Shown here one piece after another: positions 22,976 to 34,200 of a stretch of 64,000 bases of DNA. The position numbers and the translations under genes are program-made. Under the pieces are notes generated by a model. It was not told the origin of the DNA. It did no database searches and saw nothing but the letters and a program-made list of their open reading frames with translations. The DNA comes from an uncultured bacterium. Its GTDB lineage: Bacteria; Verrucomicrobiota; Kiritimatiellia; RFP12; UBA1067. The DNA lies in the NCBI GenBank assembly GCA_902799955.1, contig CADCCQ010000005.1, positions 62,001 through 126,000 on the forward strand. Direction: 5' to 3'. Every line of letters starts with the position of its first letter. Position 1 is the first letter of the stretch.

Positions 22976-24013
22976 CTACTTCGTCTGGCTCTGCAGCAGG
23001 GTCACGCAGATTGTCCCGACGATGTCCTCGGCCGAGCAGCCGCGGGAGAGGTCGTTCATCGCCTTGGCGAGTCCCTGGAGGTTCGGGCCTATGGCCGTGG
23101 CTCCGCCGAGGCGCTGGGCGATCTTGTAGCCGATGTTGCCTGCCTGGAGGTCAGGGAAGATGAACACGTTGGCGTTGCCCTGGATGTCGCCGCCCGGGTT
23201 CTTGAGCTGACCGACGGCGGGCACTATCGCGGCGTCGAACTGGAGCTCCCCGTCCATCTTGATGCCTGCCTCGGCGAATCGCGGCTTGGCGAGCTCGACG
23301 GCCTTCTGCACCTTCTCGACGAGGTCGCCGGCGGCGGAGCCCTTCGTGGAGAAGCTGAGGTATGCGACGCGGGGCTCGTTGCCCGTGAGGTCGCGGTAGG
23401 TCTGCGCGGTGGCGAGGCCGATGTCGACGAGCTGCTCGGCCGTCGGGTTGGGAATCACGGCGCAGTCGCCAAAGGCGAGGACCGTGTCGCCGGACGGAGT
23501 CGGCGCCTTGAGGTCCATTATGAAGCAGGAGCTCGCCGTCTTCACGCCCTTCTGCGTGCCGAGGGTATGGAACGCCGCGCGGAGCATGTCGCCAGTGGAG
23601 GCGATCGAGCCGGCGACGAGTCCGTTGACGCGGCCGAGCTTCACCATCATCCCGCCGAAGTAGATTCTCTTCGTGCGCAGGGTCTTCTCCGCCGCCGCGA
23701 GGTCGATGATCTTCTGCTTCTCCGGCGGCTTCCTGGACTCCTTGGCGTTCCAGGCCTCGAGGTACGCCGCCTCGAGTTCGGCGTCGCCCTTCGTGTAGTC
23801 GATTGTCCTGATGCCGCGTTCGGCCAGCTTCAGGCCAGCCTTCTCCTCGGCCGCCGCGATCTCCTCGGGCGTGCCGAGCACGACGGGCGTGCAAATCTTC
23901 CGGTCGACGCAGGCGCATGCCGCTGTCACGACGCGCGCGTCCATGCCTTCGGGGAGGACGATTGTCCCGTTGAGGGCCGACGCCTTTTCGATGATTGATT
24001 CAATTGCTGTCAC
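22976..24013 (-). CDS. pta: phosphate acetyltransferase
   Basis: Pta interconverts acetyl-CoA and acetyl phosphate and works with AckA to make or use acetate. The 345-residue protein is the short, single-domain PTA type. It carries IVLPEGMDARVVTAACACVDRKICTPVVLG, GSIASTGDMLRAAFHTLGTQKGVKTASSCFIMDL, VLAFGDCAVIPNPTAEQLVDIGL, YLSFSTKGSAAGDLVEKVQKA and the C-terminal ANVFIFPDLQAGNIGYKIAQRLGGATAIGP. The start is GTG 24013. ackA lies upstream on the same strand, separated by the octamer array, and the kdsD-like gene follows at 6 bp. Confidence 0.96.
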   Translation of the reverse strand: MTAIESIIEKASALNGTIVLPEGMDARVVTAACACVDRKICTPVVLGTPEEIAAAEEKAGLKLAERGIRTIDYTKGDAELEAAYLEAWNAKESRKPPEKQKIIDLAAAEKTLRTKRIYFGGMMVKLGRVNGLVAGSIASTGDMLRAAFHTLGTQKGVKTASSCFIMDLKAPTPSGDTVLAFGDCAVIPNPTAEQLVDIGLATAQTYRDLTGNEPRVAYLSFSTKGSAAGDLVEKVQKAVELAKPRFAEAGIKMDGELQFDAAIVPAVGQLKNPGGDIQGNANVFIFPDLQAGNIGYKIAQRLGGATAIGPNLQGLAKAMNDLSRGCSAEDIVGTICVTLLQSQTK

Positions 24014-24031
24014 TTTCGGTCTTCTTTCTTT

Positions 24032-24095
24032 TCAAGGTCTTAGGCTTCTAGTATTCTAGGTTTCTAGGTTTTTAGATTCTTAGATTCCTCAGTCT
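24032..24095. repeat. octamer array between ackA and pta
   Basis: Eight consecutive octamers: TCAAGGTC, TTAGGCTT, CTAGTATT, CTAGGTTT, CTAGGTTT, TTAGATTC, TTAGATTC, CTCAGTCT. It fills most of the 103-bp ackA-pta gap and shares the 8-bp period of the arrays at 6045 and 10683. Confidence 0.8.
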
Positions 24096-24116
24096 TTCGA
24101 GCTTTTATAGGCTTGT

Positions 24117-25244
24117 CTAGCCCAGCACCCTTACCGTGTCGCGGGCGATCATGAGCTCCTCGTTCGTGGGGATAATCACGACGGGGATCTTCGAGCCCTT
24201 TGCGGAGATCACCGCGACCTGTCCGCGGACCTTGTTCGCCTTCTTGTCGAGCTTGACGCCAAGCGCGCCGAGGCGGGCCACTATGCGCTCGCGGACCTCG
24301 GACGAGTTCTCGCCGATGCCGCCGGTCATCACTATCGCGTCGGCGCCGCCGATCACGGTGTTGTACGCGCCGATGTAGAGGGCCGTGCGGTACGCGAGCA
24401 TCTCGAGCGCGAGCTCAGCGGCCTTGTCGCCCTTCTCCGCCTTGGCGCAGATGTCGCGGCAGTCGCTGGATCCGGCGAGCGCGAGGAGGCCCGACTTCTT
24501 GTTGAGGAGCGTGTCCATCTCGGCGGGCGTCTTCTTCTCTGCCTCCATGATGGCGAGGACGGCCGCGGCGTCGATGTCGCCGCACCTGGTGCCCATCACG
24601 AGGCCGGCAAGCGGGGTTAGCCCCATCGTGGTGTCCACGCACTCGCCGTTCTTCACGGCGGCGAGCGAGGATCCGTTGCCCATGTGGCAGGTGACGAGGT
24701 TGACGCGGGCGACCGGCTTCTTCAGGAACTTCGCCGCCTCCGCAACGATGAACTTGTGGGACGTCCCGTGGAAGCCGTACTTGCGGATCCCCATCTTCTT
24801 GTAGTACTTCGGGTCGATGGCGTACATCGCCGCGCAGTCCGGCATCGTCTGGTGGAAGGCCGTATCGAACACGGCGACGTTCGGGACGCCCTTGAAGATC
24901 TGCTGGCACGCCCTGATGCCGCCGATGTTGGCGGGCATGTGCAGGGGCCCGAACTTGACAAGCTTGTCAAGCTTCGCGAGCACGGCCTTGTCGACCTTGA
25001 CGGAGTCCTTGAACACCTCCGCGCCATGGAGGACGCGGTGGCCTATGGCGTCGATGTCCTTCGGCTCCCCTAGGTCGGCGACGACCTTCCTGAGGGCCTC
25101 TGTGTGGTCCTTGGGGCCGCCGCAGCCGATGCGCTCCACGAGCCCCTTCGCGAGCCGCTCGCCCGTCTTCATGTCGAAGAGCTGGTACTTCAGCGAGCTG
25201 GAGCCCGAGTTGATTACGAGTACTTTGACTATTGCCTTCTTCAT
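24117..25244 (-). CDS. ackA: acetate kinase
   Basis: AckA transfers phosphate between acetyl phosphate and ADP. The 375-residue protein has the family marks VLVINSGSSSLKYQLF at the start, GHRVLHG, VFDTAFHQTMP, RKYGFHGTSHKFI, CHMGNGSSLAAVKNGECVDTTMGLTPL and VMTGGIGENSSEVRERI. It is about 25 residues shorter than most AckA because the segment after LVERIG is reduced. ATG 25244 is chosen by family alignment; the frame is open further upstream. It lies only 26 bp after the 3513-residue protein gene, so it may be transcribed from the giant operon as well. Confidence 0.95.
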   Translation of the reverse strand: MKKAIVKVLVINSGSSSLKYQLFDMKTGERLAKGLVERIGCGGPKDHTEALRKVVADLGEPKDIDAIGHRVLHGAEVFKDSVKVDKAVLAKLDKLVKFGPLHMPANIGGIRACQQIFKGVPNVAVFDTAFHQTMPDCAAMYAIDPKYYKKMGIRKYGFHGTSHKFIVAEAAKFLKKPVARVNLVTCHMGNGSSLAAVKNGECVDTTMGLTPLAGLVMGTRCGDIDAAAVLAIMEAEKKTPAEMDTLLNKKSGLLALAGSSDCRDICAKAEKGDKAAELALEMLAYRTALYIGAYNTVIGGADAIVMTGGIGENSSEVRERIVARLGALGVKLDKKANKVRGQVAVISAKGSKIPVVIIPTNEELMIARDTVRVLG

Positions 25245-25270
25245 CTTGTTGCCTTGTTCCTTCTTTGCTG

Positions 25271-28200
25271 TCAGTCCATCACGATCTTGAAGAACCTCTT
25301 CTCCTTGCCGGCATACGCGTCGAGGTTGACTCCGCCGATTGTGAACTTGCCATTCTCCACGGTCACGGTCACGACGCCGTCCTTGACGCATTCACCGGAG
25401 GCCTGCGTTGCGACCTCCCAGTTCGTGAGGTCGGCCGAGGTGTAGATCTTGCCCGTGAGCGTCTTGGGCTGCTCGTAGATGTTCGCCGCGAGCAGGCGCT
25501 TGCCGCCGGGAGCGACAAGCTCCGCGTTGCCGGAAGCCTCGACAGAGAGGGAACCGTCCGCAGCGGATATGAGCGTAAACTTCACCTCGTCGACCGTCAT
25601 GGTCGCGTTCTCGCCAGACTGGGCGATGGCGGCGTTATAGGTGGGCGCCGAGGAGGTGTCCGCCTCGAGCATCAGCGCCGCGACTCCCGCGTTCTTCACA
25701 ACGGACAACGTGTACGCCGCGAGGCCGACGGAGGCCTGGCCGTCGCCCTCCAGGTTCTGGAGGTTGCCGGAGAGCGCCTTGTTGATCACCACGCCGCTGT
25801 TGAGCGTTGCGTTGAGGTCCTCCGTGCCGGCGTCGAGGGTGCCGCCGTTCTTCACGATCTCCCATGCGTCGGGCAGGCAGTTGCCGTTGGTGTCGACGTC
25901 CTCGATGTAGCAGGTGAACACCTCGCCTTCTCCGAGCTTGTCGCCGATGACAATGGCCGTCGGGTTGAACATGTACTCGGACTCGCCGTTCCTCGGGCAG
26001 ACATAGCCCCAGGACTCGTAGGTGTTGCGCTTGCGGTCGGCACCGTATGTAGAGCCGAAGTCGATGAACGCACGGACGTAGTACGTCCCCTTCGGGAGTC
26101 CGATCAGCGTCGCGTTGGCCTCGTGCTCGGCGTTCACCGCGGAGACGGACGCCTTGTTCGCGACCTTCGTGCGGGCCATCGGCGCCCCCGTGAAGTCGGG
26201 CGTCGTGAACGCCTCGACGTATACAGTTCCGTCGGAGAGAACGTTGGCCGGGCCGAAGTACTTCGTGCAGACCTTGATCGAGCCGTACTCCGGGCTGTTC
26301 GTGGGCGTGTTCATCTTGAACTGCGAGTAGTCGGAATACTTGGCAGTCTTGAACTTTGAGTTGAACATGCTCACGCGCCACTGGTAGTCACCAATGGCCT
26401 CAAGCTGGTCGCCGGCGTAGGCATCAGGAACGAACGTGTAGACGCCGTCCAGGTCGGTGGCGGGAGCGCGGCGGAAACCGGAGTCGTACACCACGGTGGA
26501 GGAGCCAACCTTCGTGACCTGCACCCTGAATGCGGTGTACGTCTTGTTGCGGTTCATCGTCCACTTGAAGACCGGCCTTGCTCCGAACACGACGGCAGAC
26601 TGCGCGCCTGGAGCGACCGGTATCGGGACCTTGCGGTTCTCGTTGGCGTCGAAGTGCCTCACCGTCGAGATCTCGAAGAGGTTGTTCGTCGAGTCGATCG
26701 ACGCATCGCCTTCGCCGAGGACGATCCTGTACGCCGCGAACAGCGGGTCGCCGCCCCTGGCGGTCACGTTGCCGTTCCCCATCACTTCCGTGTAGAAATT
26801 CGACCAGTCGAGGTCGAGCTCGTTGTTTTCTAGCACGTCGCCTTCGTAGAAGAAGCTGCGCTGGTCAAGTTCTAGCGTCTTGTCGACGATGCAGCGATTC
26901 GTGATGGCGAGGGACATGATACTCCAGCCCGCCTTGTTGTTCTCCACGTCGTCCGCGAAGCCAATGAGCGTACGGTACACGCGGAAACGCTGGTACTTGC
27001 CGCCGGACAGCGCTCCGACAACGAGGTTCGTCGAGTCGCCGTTCTCGTTGCCCCACATCAGTATCCTGTCGGTGGACGCGCCAGATCCGCCTTCGGAGGA
27101 GCTGGACCCGCCGCCCGAGGAGAGCAGTGCCGCGCGGGTTATCACCGGGCTGGTGTCCGTGAGCTCCATCTCGGCGGCGCCGCCGTACCAGCCAACGTCG
27201 ACGTTACTGTCGAAGCCAAGGGGCTCGCCGGGCGTGTACGTCCCGTTGTCGTCGAGGTCGTAGAACGCGACTACGCGGTTCCTACCCTCGCGCACCGCGC
27301 CCTTGTTGGCGGCGCCGAGATAGATCGTCAGCTTGTTCTGCTGCATCACCGGGACCTTCGCCTTGTACGCAAAGCGGAACACCGCCTCCTTGAAGGCGTA
27401 CGCCGTGCTGTTGGAGGACACCTGGCTGCCGTCTGCGAACGTCCCGAGGTCAAGGGAGAACGCGCCCGTCTGCGTGTTGATCGTGCCGATACGGTTGCCG
27501 TTGTAGCAGATGTACCCTTCAAGGGATTCGGCTTCCCTGAAGACGGAGATCTCGTCGCCAGTTCCAATCGGCTCCCACTTGACCCCGTCGTTCCGCGTCT
27601 GCAGGACTACGCGCGCCGGCCCGTACATGTTGTAGGCGTAGAGGTATTCAGTGTATGTTCCGCTCCTCGGCTGGTCGTCGAACAGCCATGCATAGGAGTC
27701 GCTCCGCGGCACATGGGCCACCTCCACCTGGAAGTCCGGATCGTCGGACACAACATAACCAGGAGTGAGATTGCCCCTGACGACGCGGTTGCCCCATGCG
27801 CCCAGGTAGTAGTGGCGATCCACCGTCTCGCCGGGACGGATCTTGAAGGTCGCGTCGGGCACGACGCCAAGATCCTGCGCGCCCTTCGCCGTGTAGGTCT
27901 GGACGACGATCGGGGCTAGGGTGTTTCCGTCGGCGCTGCTTCCGGAGGAGGACCCGGACGACGAGGAGCCGCTCGAGCCGGAGCCGGAACCCGAGCCGGA
28001 TGCCGTGAGCGGCTGGCTCAGGTTGTACCTCAGCGTCAGACTCAGAGTCGGGATCGGATGATCCCTGAGTTCGGTGCCGCCGAGCAGGTGAGAGATGTTC
28101 TCGCCGAGCATGGACGCCACGAACGTGTTGTAGCGGCACTCCGCGAAGGCGCTCCAGCCGTCCTCGTCTTTGTCGGACTTCGCGTCCCAGGCGTAGCGGC

Positions 28201-31200
28201 TTACGTAGCCCGGAGTGCGCGCGGACTCCCAGTTGTCCTCCATCATGTCGTGGTCGGTGAATATCTCGCCGGCATAAAGCTGCCCGATCTTGAAGAAGTA
28301 GTCGGTATCGTACATGTTGACGGAGTGCGCGTCGAACGGCGAGAACTTCACGCCGAGGTCGAACACCTCGGAGAGGAGGTACTCGGTGTAGTTGGAGAGG
28401 CCGTCGTTGTCGAAGTCGGCGAGGAGGTCCGCCTTGGACTTGATCTTGTAGAGGTAGGCGATTGCGTCCGGAATGCCCACAAGGTCCTTGGTGGTCGTCT
28501 GCCACGGGTCGGTCGGCGTGTTGCCGTCGTCCCATTCCTCAAGTACAGTGAGCTGACTGTCTGTCGCCGGTGCGAGGGTACGCGCGTCATCATAGTTGAA
28601 CGGGCTAACCTTCGCGTCAGCGATGGTGTCGGTAGCGCCTTCCGGCCCGAACATCACGTAGAGTTCCCAGCCGTCAAGCACGCCGTCGCGGTCGTTGTCG
28701 GCGTCATTGGGCTTGAGCGAGAAGTTGGCCCATGTACGGGTCGTGTTGACTTCCGCCTCGGTGCAGAGGCCCAGCGCCTCGAAGTAGCGGACGAGGAGGT
28801 ACTTGTCGATGGCCGTGAACGGCTTGGTGTTCACCGCGCCGTCAACGGGTACGGCTGTGAGCGGGTTGTAGCCGTACTTCTCGTACACCTGCGCGTGTAC
28901 GAACACGGCGGTGACGTCCTCGACCTTGTCCACACGGAACAGAGTCGCCTCGTCGGTCAAGTTCGTACCCACGCCGTAGCAGTGTACGTAACTGCCATCC
29001 TTGAGGACCGGATAGTCGTATGCGGAGACGAGGCGCGAGAGCGGCAGGTCGTCGCCAACGTGCACCGTCTCGTTCGTCGGGTTGACGAGGTAGAATGCGC
29101 CCGCCGCGTCGGTCACGAGTTTCCAGGTCTCCTCAGCGTAGGCCATCACGTCGCCGTTCAGAACGGTTTCCGCATCAGAGGTAAGCGGATCGGTCCCGGC
29201 GAACATGGCTTCCCAGCCGTCGGGCATGCCGTCGCCATCAGTGTCCCAGAGGGAGGCGCTGGTGTAGGTCTCGCCCATCTCGTCGTCGGCGGTGAGACCG
29301 TCGCCGTCTACGTCGGTGGTGTCGGTGCCGGCCGCTGCGGAGGCGGCGGTGAGGAGCGATTCGTCGTCAAGGCAGTCGGGGATGTCGTTCTGGTTGACAT
29401 CCGTATCCTCCATGAAGATTTCTGCGGACGGCACGTTGCCGCTCTTCGAGACGATCTTGATCGCGGCCGGAGTGTAGATGTCCACAAGTCCGGTTCCGAT
29501 CTGGTTCGCGTAGCCCCAGCTTTCGCTGCGCTGGCGGACACTGTCGCCGTTGCGGTCAATGTAGGCGAGGGCGTAGTAGGTTCCTTCCTCAAGGCCGAGG
29601 AAGCGGACTACGTACGTGTTGTTCGTAAGCAGCTCTACCTTGCCGTCAACGTCGAAGAGGCGCGACTGCGCGGCGGGGTCGCCGGTGAAGTCGGCCGTCT
29701 TGTACAGCCGCACCACCACGCTGGAGAGGTCGTTCGTGGCGGGGCCGAAGTAGCGCACCTTCACATCCGCAGCCCCATAGGCCGTAGTGCGGGTGCCGCC
29801 CTCGGCGAGTGCGGTGCTGAACGCCGCCGCATCGCTCCACACGGCCGTCTCAAGGTTCGTGTTGGAGAACTTGGGCGAGAACATCGCAACGCGCCAGCTG
29901 TAGTTGGTGTTGTTGTCGAGCGACCAGGCGTCGGCGCAAACGTTCGTTCCGATGTACGCGGGCGCGGTCCAGACATACGCCCCCGTCGCGTCGCGCGCGG
30001 GCAGGACCTGGAGGTCGGAAGTGTAAACGGGATTCTCGTCCGTATCTAGGATCTGGAGGATGAATGCCGTGTTGTCCTCCGTGCCGGTCCACCTGAACGT
30101 CGGACGCTGCGTTTCGACGATCGGGCCCGTCAGCGGGCTCGGGGAGACGACGGACGGCTTGGCCTGCTCGGCCGGGAAGTTGACGGTGAACGTACGCAGA
30201 ACGTCGTTCGAGTTGATGTTAATCACCGATCCTGCGTTTGTGACGACCGTGTAAGTCACGGAAAGAACGCTCTTGGGATCAAGACCGGCGATCGCCTCCA
30301 CGTCGGCGCGCAGGTTCGCCCAGTCGAGACCGAACTTGCCAGCTGTGACAAGATCGCCCTCGTGGACCGACCTACGTTTCGACGTAACCGCATCGCGGTT
30401 GTAGACGATGCGGCGTTTGACGGGCGTAGCGTTGTCCAGCATCTCCAGTCCGTTAATGGCGGTACGGATGATGCGGACCACGTTGGTATCGACGTTATAG
30501 GCGAAGCGCTCGCCGGCGGCGGCCGACGTATCCATCATCTCGATGACGAGCTCGGGCACGTTGTCCCAGCCCACTTCGACGTTCTTCACGAAGCCGAACG
30601 GCTCGACGCCGGGCGTGAAGGCGCCGTTGCCGTCAAGGTCGATGAACGACTCGAAGGCGGTCAAACCCTCCACGAGCGCACCGCTGTCGGGCTTGCCGAG
30701 CGAGAGCGACATCTTCCTGCCCTGCATCTTCGGAAGCTTGGTTGTGTATCTGAGGCGGTAGACGTAGTTGTCGGGGGAACCGGTGGTGGTCGCGGCCAGA
30801 TTGCCGTCGGCGACCTTCGCCAAGTCCAGCGTGAAGTCGCCCGACGTGAAGTCTATTTCACCGGCACGCACCATGCCTACGTACATAAAGCCCTTCTGCG
30901 TGGCGTCGTCCACATCCACCTGAAGCTGGGTCGGTGCGGCAGCCCAGCTGAATGTCGGCAGATCCACCTGGAAGCTGTCGTTGTACGTAATGCGCGCGGC
31001 GTCTAGTTCCTCATAGGTGCCCGTGAAGTGGTTCGTCACGCCGTTCACCACTACGCTCCAGGAGTAGGAGTCGGTGGACTGGATGTATGCGCGCTCGAGG
31101 ACGAAGGAACCGCCCTGCGGCTGCACGTGGCCCGGCGTTAGGGTACCGTGCATGACGCGCTTCTCGGGTGCTCCGAGGAAGTACTCGTGCTGCTCGGTCT

Positions 31201-34200
31201 CGCCGAGGGTGTACTTGTAGGTGGCCGTCGGCGCATTCAGCATGTTGTTGCCGGAGTAGGCCTGGACAATGAATGTCGTATTGGTCGAATCGGCGGGGAT
31301 TTCGCCGTTGTAGCGGAGCGTCACATGGATGACGGGTTCCGGCGAGTCGGCGACCTCCGTATCGCCCACGTAGTGCGAGACGAACTTGCCGGACTTCGAC
31401 TTCTTGAACGTGGAGTAGCGCAGTTCCGACCAGGCGGACCAGCCGTCCTCGTCATAGTCGCTCCAGGCGTCGAACAGCATGTCGTCGGTGCCGAAGGCGT
31501 CCTCGAAGCCGTCCTCCATCATGTCGAAGTCGGCCACGATCTCGCCGAGGTAGTAGCCCTCGTACGGCGCGGTGGTCGATTTCAGGAAGTAGTCGGTAAC
31601 TTCCTGCGCGTCGCCGGAGCGGGTCTTCGTCGGGTTCAGGAACGGATAGCCGTTCAGCACGCCGAAGCCGAAGTCCTCGCCCCAGGAGATCAGCCACTCC
31701 TGGTAGATCGAGAGGCCGTCGTTGTCCGGGTCCTCGTCAGGGTCGAGGTCGTAGATGTCATAGAGCTTCTGCCACCAGTCGGGCAGACCGTCGTTGTTGT
31801 TGTCGGCCATGCTCTCGTATGCCTTGTCATACGGATCGTCGGATGCGGCGTAAACGCCGGGCATGATGCCGCGTGCGAGGTCGATCTGGTACGCCTCCCA
31901 CGCCGACATCTCGACGACCGCGCCGGAAGGCAGCGTATAGTTGACTTTCGTCCTCGCGGTTAGCGTGGCGGCATCCGCGCCGTATTTGGCTTCGGCCCAG
32001 GCCTCCCACCAGTCGGGCAGGCCGTCGTCGTCGGTGTCGTCAACCGTGGCCGTCCAGGCGTCGGTCGAGCCGTTGTCGTCCCAGAAGTCGGGGCAGCGCT
32101 TCGCGTATGCGCCGCCGAGCGGCAGGAGGTCGGAACCGCCCACGAAGAGCGTGCGGTTGCCGAAGCGGAGGCGGTTGTACACGTCGCGTACGGCTATCTT
32201 GAGATTGTCATCGTCGATGGAATTGCGCATCCAGTCGAGGCGCTGCTCGCGGAAGAACGTCTCGGCCATGTAGTTCCAGTATGGATATGGATTCGCCATG
32301 TTCGGGAAAATGAACTTCGAGACGTTGACGTCGGCTGGCAATGTCACGCCGCCGATCAGCTCGCTCCAGTAGCGGCTGTCGTAGGTGGAGCCGTCAAGCG
32401 CGGGCAGCATGGCGCACGTGTCGCGGATCCACGGCACGATCGCGCGGTTGCCGTAGACGGTGCTGGCGATCGGGATGGCGTTCCACCATCCGCAGCGGAT
32501 ATCGACGCTGCGACCGTTCCACTTCACGTTGTCGAGCACCCTTTCGGTGAATCCGCTGGGCTCGGATGTTACATAGTCGGCCTCGACTTCGCTCGGCAGC
32601 TGCTGGAAGCCGTAATGGAACACCAGTTCCGTCGGCAGGTTGGGACGTCCGTCGTTCAGGTTGTGCGTACCGTCCTTCAGCCATTCCTTGTAAACGGCGT
32701 TGCGCAGGTCGGAGACGTCCTGGAGTGTGTAGCGCTTGGCCATGTCGGCCTGGATCTCCGCCTGCGTGCGGGCGCCGTCCCACACGCGCACTTCATCGAC
32801 CCAGCCCTTGTAGTGGGCGCAGTAGTTCGTCCACGAAGATTCGGACCCGATGTCGAGGGCTCCGAGTTCCTTGGCGTCCGCGCCGATGAGCAGCGCGCTT
32901 GGATAGGTGTCGTAGCCGTCGACGCCGAAGTTGGCGCCGTTCGGGTTGACATCCTGCAGCGTGACGATTAGGCCGTTCGCGGGAATGAGGTTGGATTTGG
33001 AGCGGTGGATGTCGCGTCCGTTGATGTAGAGGATGAGCTCGTTGCCGTCAAAGGTCAGGGCCACATGCGACCACTTGTTGGACTCAAGCGTATTGCCCTC
33101 GACCGTGGTGGTGCCGAAGCCCTTCGGGCTGCCGTTCGGCACGGCGTCGTCGGAGTCGAACTCGCCCCAGACGCGGCCGCCTGCCTCCATCTTGATCCGG
33201 AAGTTGGCGCGCACCTGGTGCGTGGCGTTGGAGAGCGTGCTGGAGGGATAGTTGCACACGCGCGTGACGATCGTCTGGTCGCGGGAGAGATCCTCGGGAC
33301 GCACCCACGCCTCGACGGAGAACGAGCGGAGCATCGCGTAGTTCTCGCCGATGCGGCGGTGGAGCTTGCCGGAGTAGGACTGCAATACCGATTCCTCACC
33401 GGGGAAGTACATCGCCTGGCGGCGGTCGGGATCGGAGCCGTGGATCGGGCTGGTCGCACTGGTCACGGCGTGGGTGAGCTCCTGCTCGTCGGGAATCCAG
33501 TCGTGGTCGGTGTCGTAGCCTTCGTTCTCCTCGAAGGTGAACATGAACTTGTTCACGCCGCCAGGATCCTTGCCGTCGACGTAGGTGAACCAGGGGTAGG
33601 TGGAGAGGGCCGGGACGTCTTCCCCCTCGCCGCTCGCGTACGGATCGCGGCAGTAGTACTGCGCCGTGACGCTGATCTTCGAGGAGGAGTCAGTCATCCA
33701 CAGCGGCGTCGGGTCGGTGTGGTAGTTCTTCGGATTGGGCATGTTGACGAGCAGTGCCTCGTCCGTGTTGCGCAGGCCGTCGCCGTCGGCGTCGGCCTCG
33801 GCAACGCCCATCGCCCACGGGAACCTCATCGCGTCGTAGACGAGTTCGGTCTCCTGCCAGTTCGACCATGCGGTGCAGCGGGCGCTGAACAGCTTCCCGT
33901 TGCTCAGGGTGGTGTTGTACGCTTCGGAGATCACGTCCTTGCCGCCCAGCAGCGGGTTCAGGCCGTGGAACAGCTCATAGTAGTCGTCCATGCCGTCGCT
34001 GTCGGTATCCCAGGCGCGCGGGTCGGTGCCGACGTAGCGCGAGGCACTCATGCGGGATTCGTCGTCGGCCGTGGCGATGTCGCTAAGGCCCCGCGGCGGC
34101 ATGAGGAGACGGCTGCCAGACATCGTGAGGTCCCACGTCTTCTCCGGAGGCGCGAAGTACCCGAGCTCCCTGTACTTGAAGCCGTCGCCCTGGCGTGAGG

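Noticed and set aside
28058-30049. A 663-codon plus-strand frame opposite the 3513-residue protein gene
   Set aside because: Same antisense effect; no start signals and unnatural Val/Arg/Gly composition.
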